A program made the position numbers and the translations under genes. 25,884 nucleotides of DNA from Candidatus Aciduliprofundum sp. Lineage in GTDB: Archaea > Thermoplasmatota > Thermoplasmata > Thermoplasmatales > Aciduliprofundaceae. Under the pieces are notes generated by a model, which saw nothing but the letters and a program-made list of their open reading frames with translations, did not search any database and was not told the origin of the DNA. The stretch covers positions 1 to 25,884 of the forward strand of contig WAKY01000084.1 in the NCBI GenBank assembly GCA_015523135.1. Direction: 5' to 3'. Positions 1 through 7,100 of this stretch are shown one piece after another. Numbering within the stretch: the stretch's first letter is position 1; each line of letters opens with the position of its first letter.

Positions 1-634
1 TCAAGAAATTCTCCTCATCTATCTTATTTGCACTTCCACTATATGGGTCAAGAACAAACACATCCTTTCCGCTAACAATTTTAGCTCCTAATGCGTGGAA
101 ATCTCCAGTGCCCAATAGGATAAAGCAATCCACATGGTTTTTTATCTCCCTCGCAGCTGAGAAATTGCAGCCGAGAACTTGCCCCGGGTAGGTTATGCGA
201 GAATCACCCTTGCCCACGAAGGCTCTTATATCATGCTCTTCAAGAAAAGTTCTCACATCATCTATTGCTTTTATGTGCTGCACAGAGGCAATAATGCCAA
301 TATTTTTACAATCTGCAATTTTTAAGAATGAATTTAAAGCATCACCAAAGGATGCCTTGGAGAAGGCCTCAACGAAAATTATATTCTCTGGGTACTCTAT
401 ATTTGGAATTCTGCTATGCCCGAATTGGATTGTGAGCATATTTGGATATACTTCTATATCGCAAGCCCCATAGCAGGGATTTGCAGAGATGAACACATTA
501 AAATTCCCGAGATTATCGGCAATCTCTTCCGCATAGATTTGCATACCCTCTGGCAATTGAATTAAAATATCTTGGAAACCCAACTCCTTTACCTCTCTGG
601 ATAGTGCATCAAAATCTATCTCGTATGGAATCAT
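1..634 (-). CDS. dph2: Diphthamide biosynthesis protein Dph2, 5' part (runs off the window)
   Basis: Archaeal Dph2 is a non-classical radical-SAM-type [4Fe-4S] enzyme. It transfers the 3-amino-3-carboxypropyl group of SAM to a histidine of elongation factor 2, the first step of diphthamide synthesis. About 211 residues are readable on the minus strand from the ATG at 634. Visible landmarks are NPCYGACD near residue 58, with the first cluster cysteine, VLGCNFSA near 155, with the second, and the GTGDFHALG segment near 175. The third cysteine lies beyond position 1. A TATA-like box ends about 23 bp before the ATG, so the message is probably leaderless. The upstream neighbour on the other strand starts at 767. 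The identity rests on several family motifs and I am confident of it. Confidence 0.93.
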   Translation of the reverse strand, partial: MIPYEIDFDALSREVKELGFQDILIQLPEGMQIYAEEIADNLGNFNVFISANPCYGACDIEVYPNMLTIQFGHSRIPNIEYPENIIFVEAFSKASFGDALNSFLKIADCKNIGIIASVQHIKAIDDVRTFLEEHDIRAFVGKGDSRITYPGQVLGCNFSAAREIKNHVDCFILLGTGDFHALGAKIVSGKDVFVLDPYSGSANKIDEENFL

Positions 635-656
635 CAATGAAAGAAGGTGTTTGCAA

Positions 657-668
657 TATAAAAATTTA
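657..668 (-). promoter_or_regulatory. TATA-like box of dph2
   Basis: Read on the minus strand this is TAAATTTTTATA. Its centre is 28 bp before the dph2 ATG at 634, the spacing expected for a leaderless archaeal transcript. On the plus strand it could also act as a weak promoter reading toward 685. Confidence 0.5.
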
Positions 669-720
669 GCCCACCGTGTGGTTCCCTCCTCATTGTTCGG
701 GGGGTGCATGGCTAGTGGGC
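669..720 (+). ncRNA. GC-rich foldable element, candidate small RNA or regulatory structure
   Basis: This 52-base stretch is far richer in GC than its surroundings and folds on itself. The outer arms GCCCAC (669-674) and GTGGGC (715-720) pair perfectly. A middle stem joins 675-680 to 705-710 and an inner stem joins CCCTCC (684-689) to GGGGGG (699-704), around a 9-base loop. Four contacts are G-U wobbles if the plus strand is RNA, but A-C mismatches on the minus strand, which favours a plus-strand RNA. However, the best-placed TATA box (about 741-748, nearly symmetric) would start a minus-strand RNA at about 719. I do not recognise a known RNA family. It could instead be a DNA-level element between two divergent promoters. 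Confidence 0.3.
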
Positions 721-740
721 ATGTATGCATAGAAAGAAAC

Positions 741-749
741 TTATAAAAT
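741..749 (+). promoter_or_regulatory. TATA-like box of the gene at 767
   Basis: TTATAAAAT is centred about 23 bp before the ATG at 767, with no Shine-Dalgarno sequence between them, which fits a leaderless message. The core TTATAA is symmetric, so it might also fire leftward toward 719. Confidence 0.45.
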
Positions 750-766
750 TTATTCCTTCTTGCTTT

Positions 767-1135
767 ATGGATGTATCTCTCTACATTTATCTCTTTCTAA
801 TTCTCGCCTTGGCCATTTTAGCTTGGATAATATATGCAGCCCTATCCAAATTTAGTAAGAATAGGGGAATAAAGGAGAGCATAAGGAAAATGTTCAACGC
901 AGAGGACTATGGAGATGCCTTAAAATTTGAGTACAGGAATTACACAATTCTGGCAACTTTTCGCCCAGATATAAAATTAAGCATCTCTCACGATAAGAAT
1001 ATTGAAAGAATTTCTGCACCAAAGGGTATGCTCCTTACACCGCTTTTTCTCATTTTGAAGATAAAGAAGAAGGATGAAATAAAGGAAAAATTAGACAGGG
1101 CTATAGATTTTCTTAATTCTATTCCCACTCAATAG
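767..1135 (+). CDS. Small membrane-anchored protein of unknown function
   Basis: I do not recognise this 122-residue protein. It opens with one hydrophobic helix (about residues 4-26), followed by a charged cytoplasmic-type domain rich in Lys, Asp and Glu. It ends in a Lys-rich helix. I chose the ATG at 767 over an in-frame ATG at 725: a TATA-like box sits just upstream of 767, and the longer version would put charged residues ahead of the membrane helix. Its last 17 bases overlap, tail to tail, the end of the GMP synthetase subunit gene. Function is unknown and context gives no clue. Confidence 0.6.
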   Translation: MDVSLYIYLFLILALAILAWIIYAALSKFSKNRGIKESIRKMFNAEDYGDALKFEYRNYTILATFRPDIKLSISHDKNIERISAPKGMLLTPLFLILKIKKKDEIKEKLDRAIDFLNSIPTQ

Positions 1136-2057
1136 TTGCTGGTGGCTTGTTTGTAATATCATAAACCACACGATTCACTCCCTTAATTTCTGTGGTCAAT
1201 CTTATTGCAATTCTATCCAGAAGCTCGTGGGGTGCTTTGAAATAGGCAGCACTCATTCCATCCAAGCTATCAACCATTCTCACAGCTATGGTATATCCGT
1301 ATGCCCTCTTATCCCCATGCACACCCACGGAGCGTATAGGGAGGAGCACCGCAAAATACTGCCAAGGGCGAGAATCAAAATCGTAGTAATTTTCAACCTC
1401 TTCCTCAACAATTGCATTTGCCTCCCTGATAATTACAATTTTTTCCTCATCTATAGGTCCAATAATTCTAATAGCCAATCCTGGGCCGGGAAATGGCTGT
1501 CTCTCTTTTATTTCAAGATTGAAGAATTTTGCAATCTCTCTTACCTCATCCTTATAAAGCTCGCGAAGGGGCTCTACGAGCTTCAATTTCATCTTCTCAG
1601 GTAAGCCGCCAACATTGTGGTGGGACTTTATCGTATCCCTTAAGCCACCCCCACTCTCAATCCAGTCGGGTGCTATCGTGCCTTGAACCAAGTACTCAGC
1701 GCCAAAATTTTTTGCTTCTCTCTCAAAAATTTCAATGAATTTTGCCCCGATTATTTTTCTCTTTCTTTCGGGATCTGCAACTCCTTTTAGTGCTTCTATG
1801 AATTCTCTAGAAGCATCCACAATTTTGTAATTTAGTCCCATGCGGGAGAATAGTCTATCAATTTCCTTTGTTTCATTTTTCCTCATAAATCCAGTATCAA
1901 CAAAGATGGCAAGGAGCTCATCTCCTATTGCCTTGTGCACTAAAACTGCTGCAACAGTGCTATCCACACCGCCAGAGCATGCAATTATTGCCTTGCCCTT
2001 AATTTCATTCTTTAATTCTTCAATCTTCTCTTTCACGAATTTTTCAACCTTGAACAT
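1119..2057 (-). CDS. guaAB: GMP synthase [glutamine-hydrolysing], ATP-pyrophosphatase subunit B
   Basis: This subunit adenylates XMP and accepts ammonia to give GMP, the last step of guanine nucleotide synthesis. At 312 residues it lacks the glutamine amidotransferase domain. Many archaea encode that domain separately (GuaAA), and it is not in this window. The PP-loop SGGVDS is at residues 28-33. The C-terminal dimerisation domain carries the family segments PFPGPGLAIR and RSVGVHGD and ends in KPPATIEWE. I chose the ATG at 2057, not an in-frame ATG 30 bases upstream, because GAGGAGGTCC lies just before it and the family N-terminus fits. It overlaps the end of purE by 14 bases, so the two are translationally coupled purine genes. 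Confidence 0.95.
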   Translation of the reverse strand: MFKVEKFVKEKIEELKNEIKGKAIIACSGGVDSTVAAVLVHKAIGDELLAIFVDTGFMRKNETKEIDRLFSRMGLNYKIVDASREFIEALKGVADPERKRKIIGAKFIEIFEREAKNFGAEYLVQGTIAPDWIESGGGLRDTIKSHHNVGGLPEKMKLKLVEPLRELYKDEVREIAKFFNLEIKERQPFPGPGLAIRIIGPIDEEKIVIIREANAIVEEEVENYYDFDSRPWQYFAVLLPIRSVGVHGDKRAYGYTIAVRMVDSLDGMSAAYFKAPHELLDRIAIRLTTEIKGVNRVVYDITNKPPATIEWE

Positions 2058-2520
2058 ACCGGCGGACCTCCTCATCATCCTTTGCAACTTTCTCTCTCAT
2101 CTTCTCTCTATATTTTAAAATTTTATTTTCTAAGTTAGAGTCTCTTATAGATAGAATTTGGATGCACATTAAAGCACCATTGATCACATTATCCACACCC
2201 ACAACTGCCACAGGCACACCCTTGGGCATTTGAACCATGCTTAAGAGGGAATCAAAGGGCACCCTGCCTGAAAGTGGTACACCGATAACTGGCTTTGCTG
2301 TTAGGGCTGCTACTGCACCGGGAAGAGCCGCAGATAATCCGGCAAAAACTAGGAAAACATCATGCTTTGAATTTTGCACAATATTTTTAACCCTCTCCGG
2401 AGTTCTGTGGGCCGAGGCAATGTGCACATCAAAATCAACATTAAATTGTTTGAATATTTCAAAAGCACCTTGAGCTTTCTCTAAATCGCTCTTGCTTCCT
2501 AAAAGAACGCATACTCCCAT
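2044..2520 (-). CDS. purE: Phosphoribosylaminoimidazole carboxylase PurE
   Basis: PurE makes 4-carboxyaminoimidazole ribonucleotide in de novo purine synthesis. The 158-residue protein shows GSKSD (residues 8-12) and the catalytic SAHRTP (36-41). Where bacterial N5-CAIR mutases carry an AHLPG histidine, this protein has SAALPG. No purK is adjacent, so it may carboxylate AIR directly or use a PurK encoded elsewhere; the sequence alone cannot decide. A TATA-like box at 2541-2553 places the start of transcription on the ATG at 2520 (leaderless). The guaA ATPase subunit gene follows with overlapping reading frames, forming a two-gene purine operon. Confidence 0.93.
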   Translation of the reverse strand: MGVCVLLGSKSDLEKAQGAFEIFKQFNVDFDVHIASAHRTPERVKNIVQNSKHDVFLVFAGLSAALPGAVAALTAKPVIGVPLSGRVPFDSLLSMVQMPKGVPVAVVGVDNVINGALMCIQILSIRDSNLENKILKYREKMREKVAKDDEEVRRYVQG

Positions 2521-2540
2521 AAAAAGAGATGGAAAAAGAA

Positions 2541-2553
2541 TATAAAAAATTTA
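2541..2553 (-). promoter_or_regulatory. TATA-like box of purE
   Basis: The minus strand reads TAAATTTTTTATA, centred 27 bp before the purE ATG at 2520, as expected for a leaderless transcript. It partly overlaps the end of the neighbouring membrane-protein gene. Confidence 0.55.
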
Positions 2554-2847
2554 GGTTTTCATTATTATTCCTAGGAACACCAGGAACCCTATTATAACCC
2601 CAATGAGCCCCCCGCCTATGTAGAGCAAGCTTGGCATAAGAACGGTGTTTGTAAAGTATCCTGGTGTGCCCATCCACCACACAAAGTACATGATTATTGG
2701 AATTATAATACCCACAATAAACAGGGTAATTCCCGCAGCCCTGCTCTTTCCACTTCCGAAGTATGCTGTTAGAGCACCTAGTATAATGAATGTCAGGGCG
2801 AGGAGCGAAAGAATGATCTCTAGGAACAATAGCCAGTCCCAGTACAT
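2551..2847 (-). CDS. Small integral membrane protein, unknown function
   Basis: This 98-residue protein has three hydrophobic helices (about residues 5-29, 38-58 and 70-95) with very short loops. The middle loop carries a conserved-looking WWMGTPGYF stretch. I do not recognise the family. Its ATG lies 13 bases after the stop of the RAM-domain gene. The ribosome-binding site GAGGGGG begins right at that stop codon, so the two genes are almost certainly one operon. A membrane protein controlled with, or by, a small-molecule-sensing RAM protein would make sense, but that is inference. Confidence 0.65.
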   Translation of the reverse strand: MYWDWLLFLEIILSLLALTFIILGALTAYFGSGKSRAAGITLFIVGIIIPIIMYFVWWMGTPGYFTNTVLMPSLLYIGGGLIGVIIGFLVFLGIIMKT

Positions 2848-2860
2848 AGATTAAACCCCC

Positions 2861-3094
2861 TCAGAACTTGATTCCTGTGAGTGTCTTGGTGTCTATGACC
2901 CCATCTATCATTCTTATCTTCTCAACAACTATCGTGCCCAATTCGTTGAAATCCTTAGTGTCAAGCTTAGCTATTAGGTCAAATTCGCCAAACAATGGGT
3001 GGAGCTCTACAATCTCAGGGATTTTTTTGAGCTCGTTGTAAACCTCATGCTCTTTTCCTGGAGCAGTACTTATCAACACAAATCCAATTGCCAT
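2861..3094 (-). CDS. Stand-alone RAM (Lrp/AsnC ligand-binding) domain protein
   Basis: At 77 residues this is only the effector-binding and oligomerisation domain of Lrp/AsnC regulators, with no helix-turn-helix. The pattern of an opening beta strand (AIGFVLISTAPGKE), the FGEFDLIAKLD strand-turn and a final VIDTKTLTGIKF strand is typical. Such single-domain proteins form ring-like oligomers that bind amino acids. The start is fixed by GGTGA six bases ahead of the ATG at 3094 and by a TATA-like box at 3129-3137 that puts the transcript start near 3107. It leads an operon with the downstream small membrane protein. Confidence 0.85.
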   Translation of the reverse strand: MAIGFVLISTAPGKEHEVYNELKKIPEIVELHPLFGEFDLIAKLDTKDFNELGTIVVEKIRMIDGVIDTKTLTGIKF

Positions 3095-3128
3095 TTTTCA
3101 TCACCAAGTTAGATAATAACATCCCTAC

Positions 3129-3137
3129 TATAAAATT
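3129..3137 (-). promoter_or_regulatory. TATA-like box of the RAM-domain gene
   Basis: The minus strand reads TTTTATAGT here. The predicted start of transcription near 3107 leaves a leader of about a dozen bases that just contains the GGTGA ribosome-binding site. Confidence 0.45.
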
Positions 3138-3148
3138 TTTCTCCTAAT

Positions 3149-4168
3149 TTAGAACCAAGCATCTAAGCTTCTTTGCTCTCTGTACTTCTTAAATGTTCTC
3201 ATCTTTTCAATAGCACTCATCACCCTATCCCTTGAGAAATCATGCTCTTCGCATAGAAATTCTAGTAACTTATCCTCGTTGAATTCTCTCCATTCGAGCC
3301 TGTAGGAATCTGTTACGGGAGGATTTAAAAATATCTCCTTTATCTCTTTGTAATGGAGTATCTCATATCTTTTCTCTTTGATTATATTTTCTAATGAGCC
3401 ATATTTTTTTAAGAGTTTCAAGGCAGTTTTTGGGCCAATACCCTTTATTCCCTCATTGTAGTCTGTACCAACCAAAATTCCTATGTCTATAAGCTGCTCC
3501 CTCGTAATTCCCAAATTCTTCAAATTCTCCTCAAGCAGTATCATCTCTGGTTTAACATCCACATAAACATTCTTTCTGGGCAATTTCCTCTTGCCAGTTA
3601 TGGCAAGATTTCTAACTAAATTTGGGGCGCCGAAGAGAAGAGAATCAAAATCTTGAGAAGCGGAAGCATAGGTATCTCCCTTCTTTGCCATGTATGCAGC
3701 TTGTGCCTCACCCTCGCTTGGTGCTTGAACCCAAGGGATTCCCATATAATCTAGCAACTTCTTTGCCTCATCTACCATGTCCTTTGTTAAAAATGTAGCC
3801 TGCTGCGCCTTACTTCTTGCCTCTTCTAAATCTCCCTCTTTTAGAGCTTTTTCCCATGCCTTCTTTGCTTCCATTCTTATTTTTATCCTCTCCCCTATCG
3901 TTCTCATCTTCAATTCTGGAGGCCTGCCATCAAAAACATAAACGGGCTTAATTCCCTCAGATAAAAAATTTGCAGTTCTGTAAAGAAGGCCTGAAAGATG
4001 GGAGGTAACCCTGCCGGTATGGTCCCTCAGGGGTGTGCCATCTGGCTGCCTTATTATGCTTAGAAATTGATAAAGGGCGTTGTAAGCATCTATGGAAATA
4101 ACCTTCCCATTTAAATCTTTGATATTCATCTCGTGGGCAATTATTATGTCCGCAATATTTACTCCCAT
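3149..4168 (-). CDS. fen: Flap endonuclease 1 (FEN1)
   Basis: FEN1 cuts 5' flaps during Okazaki-fragment maturation and long-patch repair. The 339-residue protein shows the metal-binding acidic residues in their usual settings: VISIDAY, VYVFDGRPP, PSEGEAQAAY, SQDFDSLLFG and VGTDYNEG. The last is followed by a helix-hairpin-helix, GIKGIGPKTALKLLK. It ends in QRSLDAWF, a PCNA-interacting (PIP) box. I start it at the ATG at 4168 because the family begins MGV-ADI. An in-frame upstream ATG would run back into radB and add unrelated residues. It lies 25 bases downstream of radB, so the two repair genes are likely co-transcribed. Confidence 0.96.
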   Translation of the reverse strand: MGVNIADIIIAHEMNIKDLNGKVISIDAYNALYQFLSIIRQPDGTPLRDHTGRVTSHLSGLLYRTANFLSEGIKPVYVFDGRPPELKMRTIGERIKIRMEAKKAWEKALKEGDLEEARSKAQQATFLTKDMVDEAKKLLDYMGIPWVQAPSEGEAQAAYMAKKGDTYASASQDFDSLLFGAPNLVRNLAITGKRKLPRKNVYVDVKPEMILLEENLKNLGITREQLIDIGILVGTDYNEGIKGIGPKTALKLLKKYGSLENIIKEKRYEILHYKEIKEIFLNPPVTDSYRLEWREFNEDKLLEFLCEEHDFSRDRVMSAIEKMRTFKKYREQRSLDAWF

Positions 4169-4193
4169 CAAATAAGAAATCTCTAGCGTGTAT

Positions 4194-4877
4194 TTATTCC
4201 TTTTCCTCAGGGTACAAACCATCTGGGCCAATTACGAACCTCACTTTTATTCCTTCTGGCAATGAGCGGTGCTTTACGAGAGAAGCTTCCCTATAACCAT
4301 TTCCTATCTTCCTAAGAAATATTATAGTTTTTGCATTATGGTGTAGCGTGTGCCCCCCAATGGGCTTCAATTCTTTTGTAGTAGTATCCATATAAACTTG
4401 ATTTGTTATTATAACCGCAATATTTTTCTTTCTTGCAATGCTATTCAATATGCTCAATTGCCAAGCCAAGCTGCTTCTCTTCTTTGCAGATAAGTCCTCT
4501 TCAACCCCCCTTTCCGCGCGATAGAATTCCGTCATTGAATCAACTATTAGCAAGAGAATATCATTTCTCTTCTCTATCAGATTTATGGCTCTCTCAATTA
4601 TCTCGGCCTGCTGCGAGAATTTGTAAACTTTGTAAAACAGTATTCTCTTTGCAATATCCTCGTCCCCACCAAGCTGGGAGAAGCGCTCCATTGATACACC
4701 CTCCGTGTCTATGTAAATTACATAGTGTCCTGCCTTGGCAACATTTATAGCTGTGGATAGGCAAATATTTGTTTTTCCACTTCCTGCTTCTCCGTACAAC
4801 TCTGTTATGCAGCCCCTTTCAAATCCCCCGTTGAGAAGTGAATCAATGCTCTCGCATCCGCTCTTTATTTTATCCAC
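4194..4877 (-). CDS. radB: RadB, RecA/Rad51-family recombinase paralogue
   Basis: RadB is the short euryarchaeal Rad51 paralogue that assists recombinational repair. The 227 residues are only the RecA-type ATPase core, without the N-terminal helix-hairpin-helix domain of RadA. Walker A GEAGSGKT is at 29-36, the Walker B strand LLLIVDS near 108-114, and the ITNQVY segment with the following GGHTLHHNAKT loop matches the family. There is no in-frame ATG near the start. The GTG at 4877 is chosen because a TATA-like box at 4901-4910 places the transcript start 1-2 bases before it. It forms an operon with fen1 downstream. Confidence 0.95.
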   Translation of the reverse strand: MDKIKSGCESIDSLLNGGFERGCITELYGEAGSGKTNICLSTAINVAKAGHYVIYIDTEGVSMERFSQLGGDEDIAKRILFYKVYKFSQQAEIIERAINLIEKRNDILLLIVDSMTEFYRAERGVEEDLSAKKRSSLAWQLSILNSIARKKNIAVIITNQVYMDTTTKELKPIGGHTLHHNAKTIIFLRKIGNGYREASLVKHRSLPEGIKVRFVIGPDGLYPEEKE

Positions 4878-4900
4878 ATATGGAAAAGAGAGCCACGATT

Positions 4901-4910
4901 AATAAATTTT
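4901..4910 (-). promoter_or_regulatory. TATA-like box of radB
   Basis: The minus strand reads AAAATTTATT, centred 28 bp ahead of the GTG start at 4877. This supports a leaderless message beginning with a GTG codon. Confidence 0.5.
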
Positions 4911-4997
4911 TGGAAAAGAAAAAAGGAGGAGTGGGTGGGGTCAGCGTGATTTCATAAATCTATGTTAATATTTCTCACGATTGTATTTAAATCCTAC

Positions 4998-5021
4998 CTT
5001 ATCATTATCGCAGATGATAAG
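4998..5021 (+). promoter_or_regulatory. Perfect 8-bp inverted repeat followed by T-run
   Basis: CTTATCAT (4998-5005) and ATGATAAG (5014-5021) are perfect inverted arms around an 8-base spacer, followed directly by ATTTTT. It lies between divergent radB and the membrane gene at 5079. The shape fits either a dimeric repressor site or an intrinsic-type terminator for rightward transcription. Nothing else here tells which. Confidence 0.35.
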
Positions 5022-5078
5022 ATTTTTAGGAGAGTTACTGGCAGCAAAATTAAAATATTTAAAAATTATAAAGAAGTA

Positions 5079-5387
5079 ATGATTAATCTCCTTGCTGAAA
5101 TAAAATTTCAATGGCTCTCTATATTTGCGTTAGCCCAAACGACATCCTTAATTGTGATACTCTACGAGTTTTTCCACCTATGGAAGGTTCGCTGTAAATT
5201 AGATAAAATCAATAGGGATATTTATAGGGTTGGTTTTTCAACATCTCTTCTTATTCTTTCAATGATAGGCTCTCTTTTTATATATTTTGATATTCTCTCT
5301 ACTGTGAATTATATTTTAATGTGGGGTGCAATAACTATTTTTCTGCCCCTTCTCATAGGTGTGATTCTCTCTGTGGTAATTAAGTGA
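5079..5387 (+). CDS. Small membrane protein of unknown function
   Basis: The 102-residue protein has three hydrophobic segments (about residues 12-29, 47-69 and 76-101) and a Lys/Arg-rich loop between the first two. I do not recognise it. The reading frame stays open back to an ATG at 4962. I prefer the ATG at 5079 because a TATA-like stretch (TTAAAATATTTA, 5050-5061) lies upstream and the extra residues look non-conserved. A start at 4962 remains possible and would give 141 residues. Its stop codon directly abuts the stop codon of trm56 on the other strand. Confidence 0.5.
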   Translation: MINLLAEIKFQWLSIFALAQTTSLIVILYEFFHLWKVRCKLDKINRDIYRVGFSTSLLILSMIGSLFIYFDILSTVNYILMWGAITIFLPLLIGVILSVVIK

Positions 5388-5906
5388 TTAATCTTTTTCT
5401 AAATTTATGACCCTCTTTCCTCTTTCTTGTGGAATTACTTTCATCTTTGCATTTTTAAACTCTCTCTTCAATTCCTTACCCTCAAAAAATCTATCTAGAA
5501 AAATTGCCAAGGCGGCAACCTCGCTATGAGGCTGATTTCCCACAGCTATATTGAAATCTGCAATTTCGTATATTTCCCTAGGAACTTTCTCGGCGCCAAC
5601 GATAATCATTAAATGCTTATCTTTTTGAATTTTTGGAATAACATCATCTACGGGCAAGCCGTACATGGTTAGATGCACAATAGTGCCTTTAAAATCCTTT
5701 ATTGCCCTTTTTAATGGTATTCCGCTTAAAATTTCAAAATTGCCGCCGAATCTTTCCACTATATCCCTCACAGTTTTCTCAATTTTTTCATCCTTTGTTG
5801 TTATTATAATTCTATCTGCCCCAAAAGCTCTGGCAACTAATGCAACATGCGTTGTTATTCTTTTATCTCTCTGCGGCCTGTGTCCTATCCTTAGTACTGT
5901 TATCAT
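5388..5906 (-). CDS. trm56: tRNA (cytidine(56)-2'-O)-methyltransferase Trm56
   Basis: Trm56 is an archaeal SPOUT-fold enzyme that methylates the ribose of C56 in the T-loop of tRNAs, which stabilises the tRNA elbow. The 172 residues carry the family signature LRIGHRPQRDKRITTHVAL at the N-terminus. Farther on are the SAM-knot motifs IIVGAEKVPREIYEIADF and NIAVGNQPHSEVAALAIFLDR. The C-terminal basic tail is usual. The ATG at 5906 overlaps the stop of the upstream membrane-protein gene (ATGA), so it is the third gene of an operon with a winged-helix regulator and a membrane protein. I see no functional link to those two. Confidence 0.95.
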   Translation of the reverse strand: MITVLRIGHRPQRDKRITTHVALVARAFGADRIIITTKDEKIEKTVRDIVERFGGNFEILSGIPLKRAIKDFKGTIVHLTMYGLPVDDVIPKIQKDKHLMIIVGAEKVPREIYEIADFNIAVGNQPHSEVAALAIFLDRFFEGKELKREFKNAKMKVIPQERGKRVINLEKD

Positions 5907-6394
5907 AGGCGATCTATGAAGTCCTCATCCTCTTTAAATTCTTTTATTCCCTTCTTCTTTGGCTCTTTTATTTTTCTCGGTATCTTGTGCATCTTCTTCT
6001 CCGCTGGCTCAATTGCTGCTATGAACAAAAATCCGAAAGCGAAAAATGATGAAATTAGAAGCCCAAGAGACAGGGCCGCAACCTCGCCCAAAAACTCCCA
6101 AGAGCTTGGAGGTACAAGGTATATGGAATAGCCCCATATCACGAAGGAGAGGCCCCACATAATTCCACCAATTAATGTGCTTATGCCCGGCTTTGCATTT
6201 TTTATCCTTGGCAATTCAAAGAACCATGCAGTTAATGCGGTGAACAGGATGATTAGAAGCATGCAAATTATGAAGTTCAAAGAGGAATCAACTCTGTAGA
6301 GGAGATATGCAAATAATCCTAGGAGAACAAAGGATATACCACCAACAAGCCCTATTTTTTCCTCATCCCATAGGTAGAAGTAATCAAAAATCAT
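5903..6394 (-). CDS. Four-helix membrane protein with charged C-terminal tail, unknown function
   Basis: This 163-residue protein has four predicted membrane helices (about residues 14-33, 38-58, 73-93 and 103-127). A highly charged, Lys/Glu-rich cytoplasmic tail of about 35 residues ends in DEDFIDRL. I do not recognise the family. Both ends overlap neighbours by four bases (ATGA), upstream with the regulator and downstream with trm56, so translation is coupled across all three. The regulator might control this membrane protein; this is inference from position only. Confidence 0.7.
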   Translation of the reverse strand: MIFDYFYLWDEEKIGLVGGISFVLLGLFAYLLYRVDSSLNFIICMLLIILFTALTAWFFELPRIKNAKPGISTLIGGIMWGLSFVIWGYSIYLVPPSSWEFLGEVAALSLGLLISSFFAFGFLFIAAIEPAEKKMHKIPRKIKEPKKKGIKEFKEDEDFIDRL

Positions 6395-6891
6395 TTAACA
6401 ACCTCCACCCTCATTCCCTTTATGTCTATCCTCATACTTCTCCTTATTAATCCTCTGAGCATAACTTGGCTTATACCCATCTTCTCCACAAGATCCCCCA
6501 AGAAGATATCCTTTGATGGTCCTATTGTCTCTATTATTTTTTCTTCCCACTCTTTAAATTCTTCATCGTTCATTGTTACTACCCTTATAACTTCGGCTGC
6601 CTCAATTATTGGCAATGATAAATTTATCTGGAAAAGGTCGTAGTATGTGTGATATGCCTTTTTAACTCCCTGCTCTCCCGTTACCCACTGCGTCTCCACA
6701 AGCTTGATTTTTTCAAGGTATTTTAGTGCATCCACCCCATCTTCTCCATACTTCTCCTCAATCTCCTCAACTGTGCACCACTTCTTGGTTATTTCCATAA
6801 ATACCTTCTTTTTAACTTCTGAATCGCAAGCGTGAAAAACAGAGACAAGGTCTCCAATATCCGCAATTACCTTAATTCTGCTGGCTGGCAT
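6391..6891 (-). CDS. Winged-helix (ArsR-like) transcription regulator
   Basis: The 166 residues contain an N-terminal winged-helix domain (about residues 8-85): an opening helix, a TVEEIEEKYGEDGVDALKYL helix-turn-helix and a wing of the KLVETQWVTGEQGVKKAYHTYY type. A second all-helical C-terminal half ends in a small HTH-like unit, GDLVEKMGISQVMLRGLIRR. It resembles archaeal ArsR-type regulators, but I cannot name the effector. An in-frame GTG at 6912 is possible. I chose the ATG at 6891 because the TATA-like box at 6914-6923 lies about 27 bp upstream and gives a leaderless message. It leads the operon with the membrane protein and trm56. Confidence 0.72.
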   Translation of the reverse strand: MPASRIKVIADIGDLVSVFHACDSEVKKKVFMEITKKWCTVEEIEEKYGEDGVDALKYLEKIKLVETQWVTGEQGVKKAYHTYYDLFQINLSLPIIEAAEVIRVVTMNDEEFKEWEEKIIETIGPSKDIFLGDLVEKMGISQVMLRGLIRRSMRIDIKGMRVEVVK

Positions 6892-6913
6892 ATGGAGGAT
6901 ATTGTTTTCCACA

Positions 6914-6923
6914 AATATATATT
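6914..6923 (-). promoter_or_regulatory. TATA-like box of the winged-helix regulator operon
   Basis: AATATATATT is centred 27 bp before the ATG at 6891. It is a perfect palindrome, so the same element could also drive rightward transcription into 6930-7060. Confidence 0.5.
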
Positions 6924-7100
6924 TTTTGGGGTGTGTTTTTATTCGGCACTTACTTTGTAAAGGATTTCCGAGGATTGAGTTATGTGTTTATTGGAGATGC
7001 TTATTTTGCTAATGGATGGTTGGTATGTGAAGTTTGGAGTGGTCAAATGATGTAGCGGTGCTAACTGCATATACCATGTTATGCTATGTTAGTTTTATTT
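6924..7100. other. Intergenic stretch with no convincing gene
   Basis: This 177-bp gap separates the regulator operon from the HEPN genes. It holds an open frame of about 40 codons on the plus strand from a GTG at 6933 to 7055, without a ribosome-binding site. It also holds the words GGTATGTGAAGT, which recur in the next gap at about 7688. No tRNA fold or transposon end is visible. It may be the degraded edge of the accessory block. Confidence 0.3.

Noticed and set aside
669..720. tRNA gene in the GC-rich element
   Set aside because: Only 52 bases, with no anticodon arm or T-loop consensus on either strand.
6933..7055. 40-codon plus-strand frame from a GTG
   Set aside because: No ribosome-binding site and no family resemblance; could be a remnant, but the evidence is too weak to call a gene.
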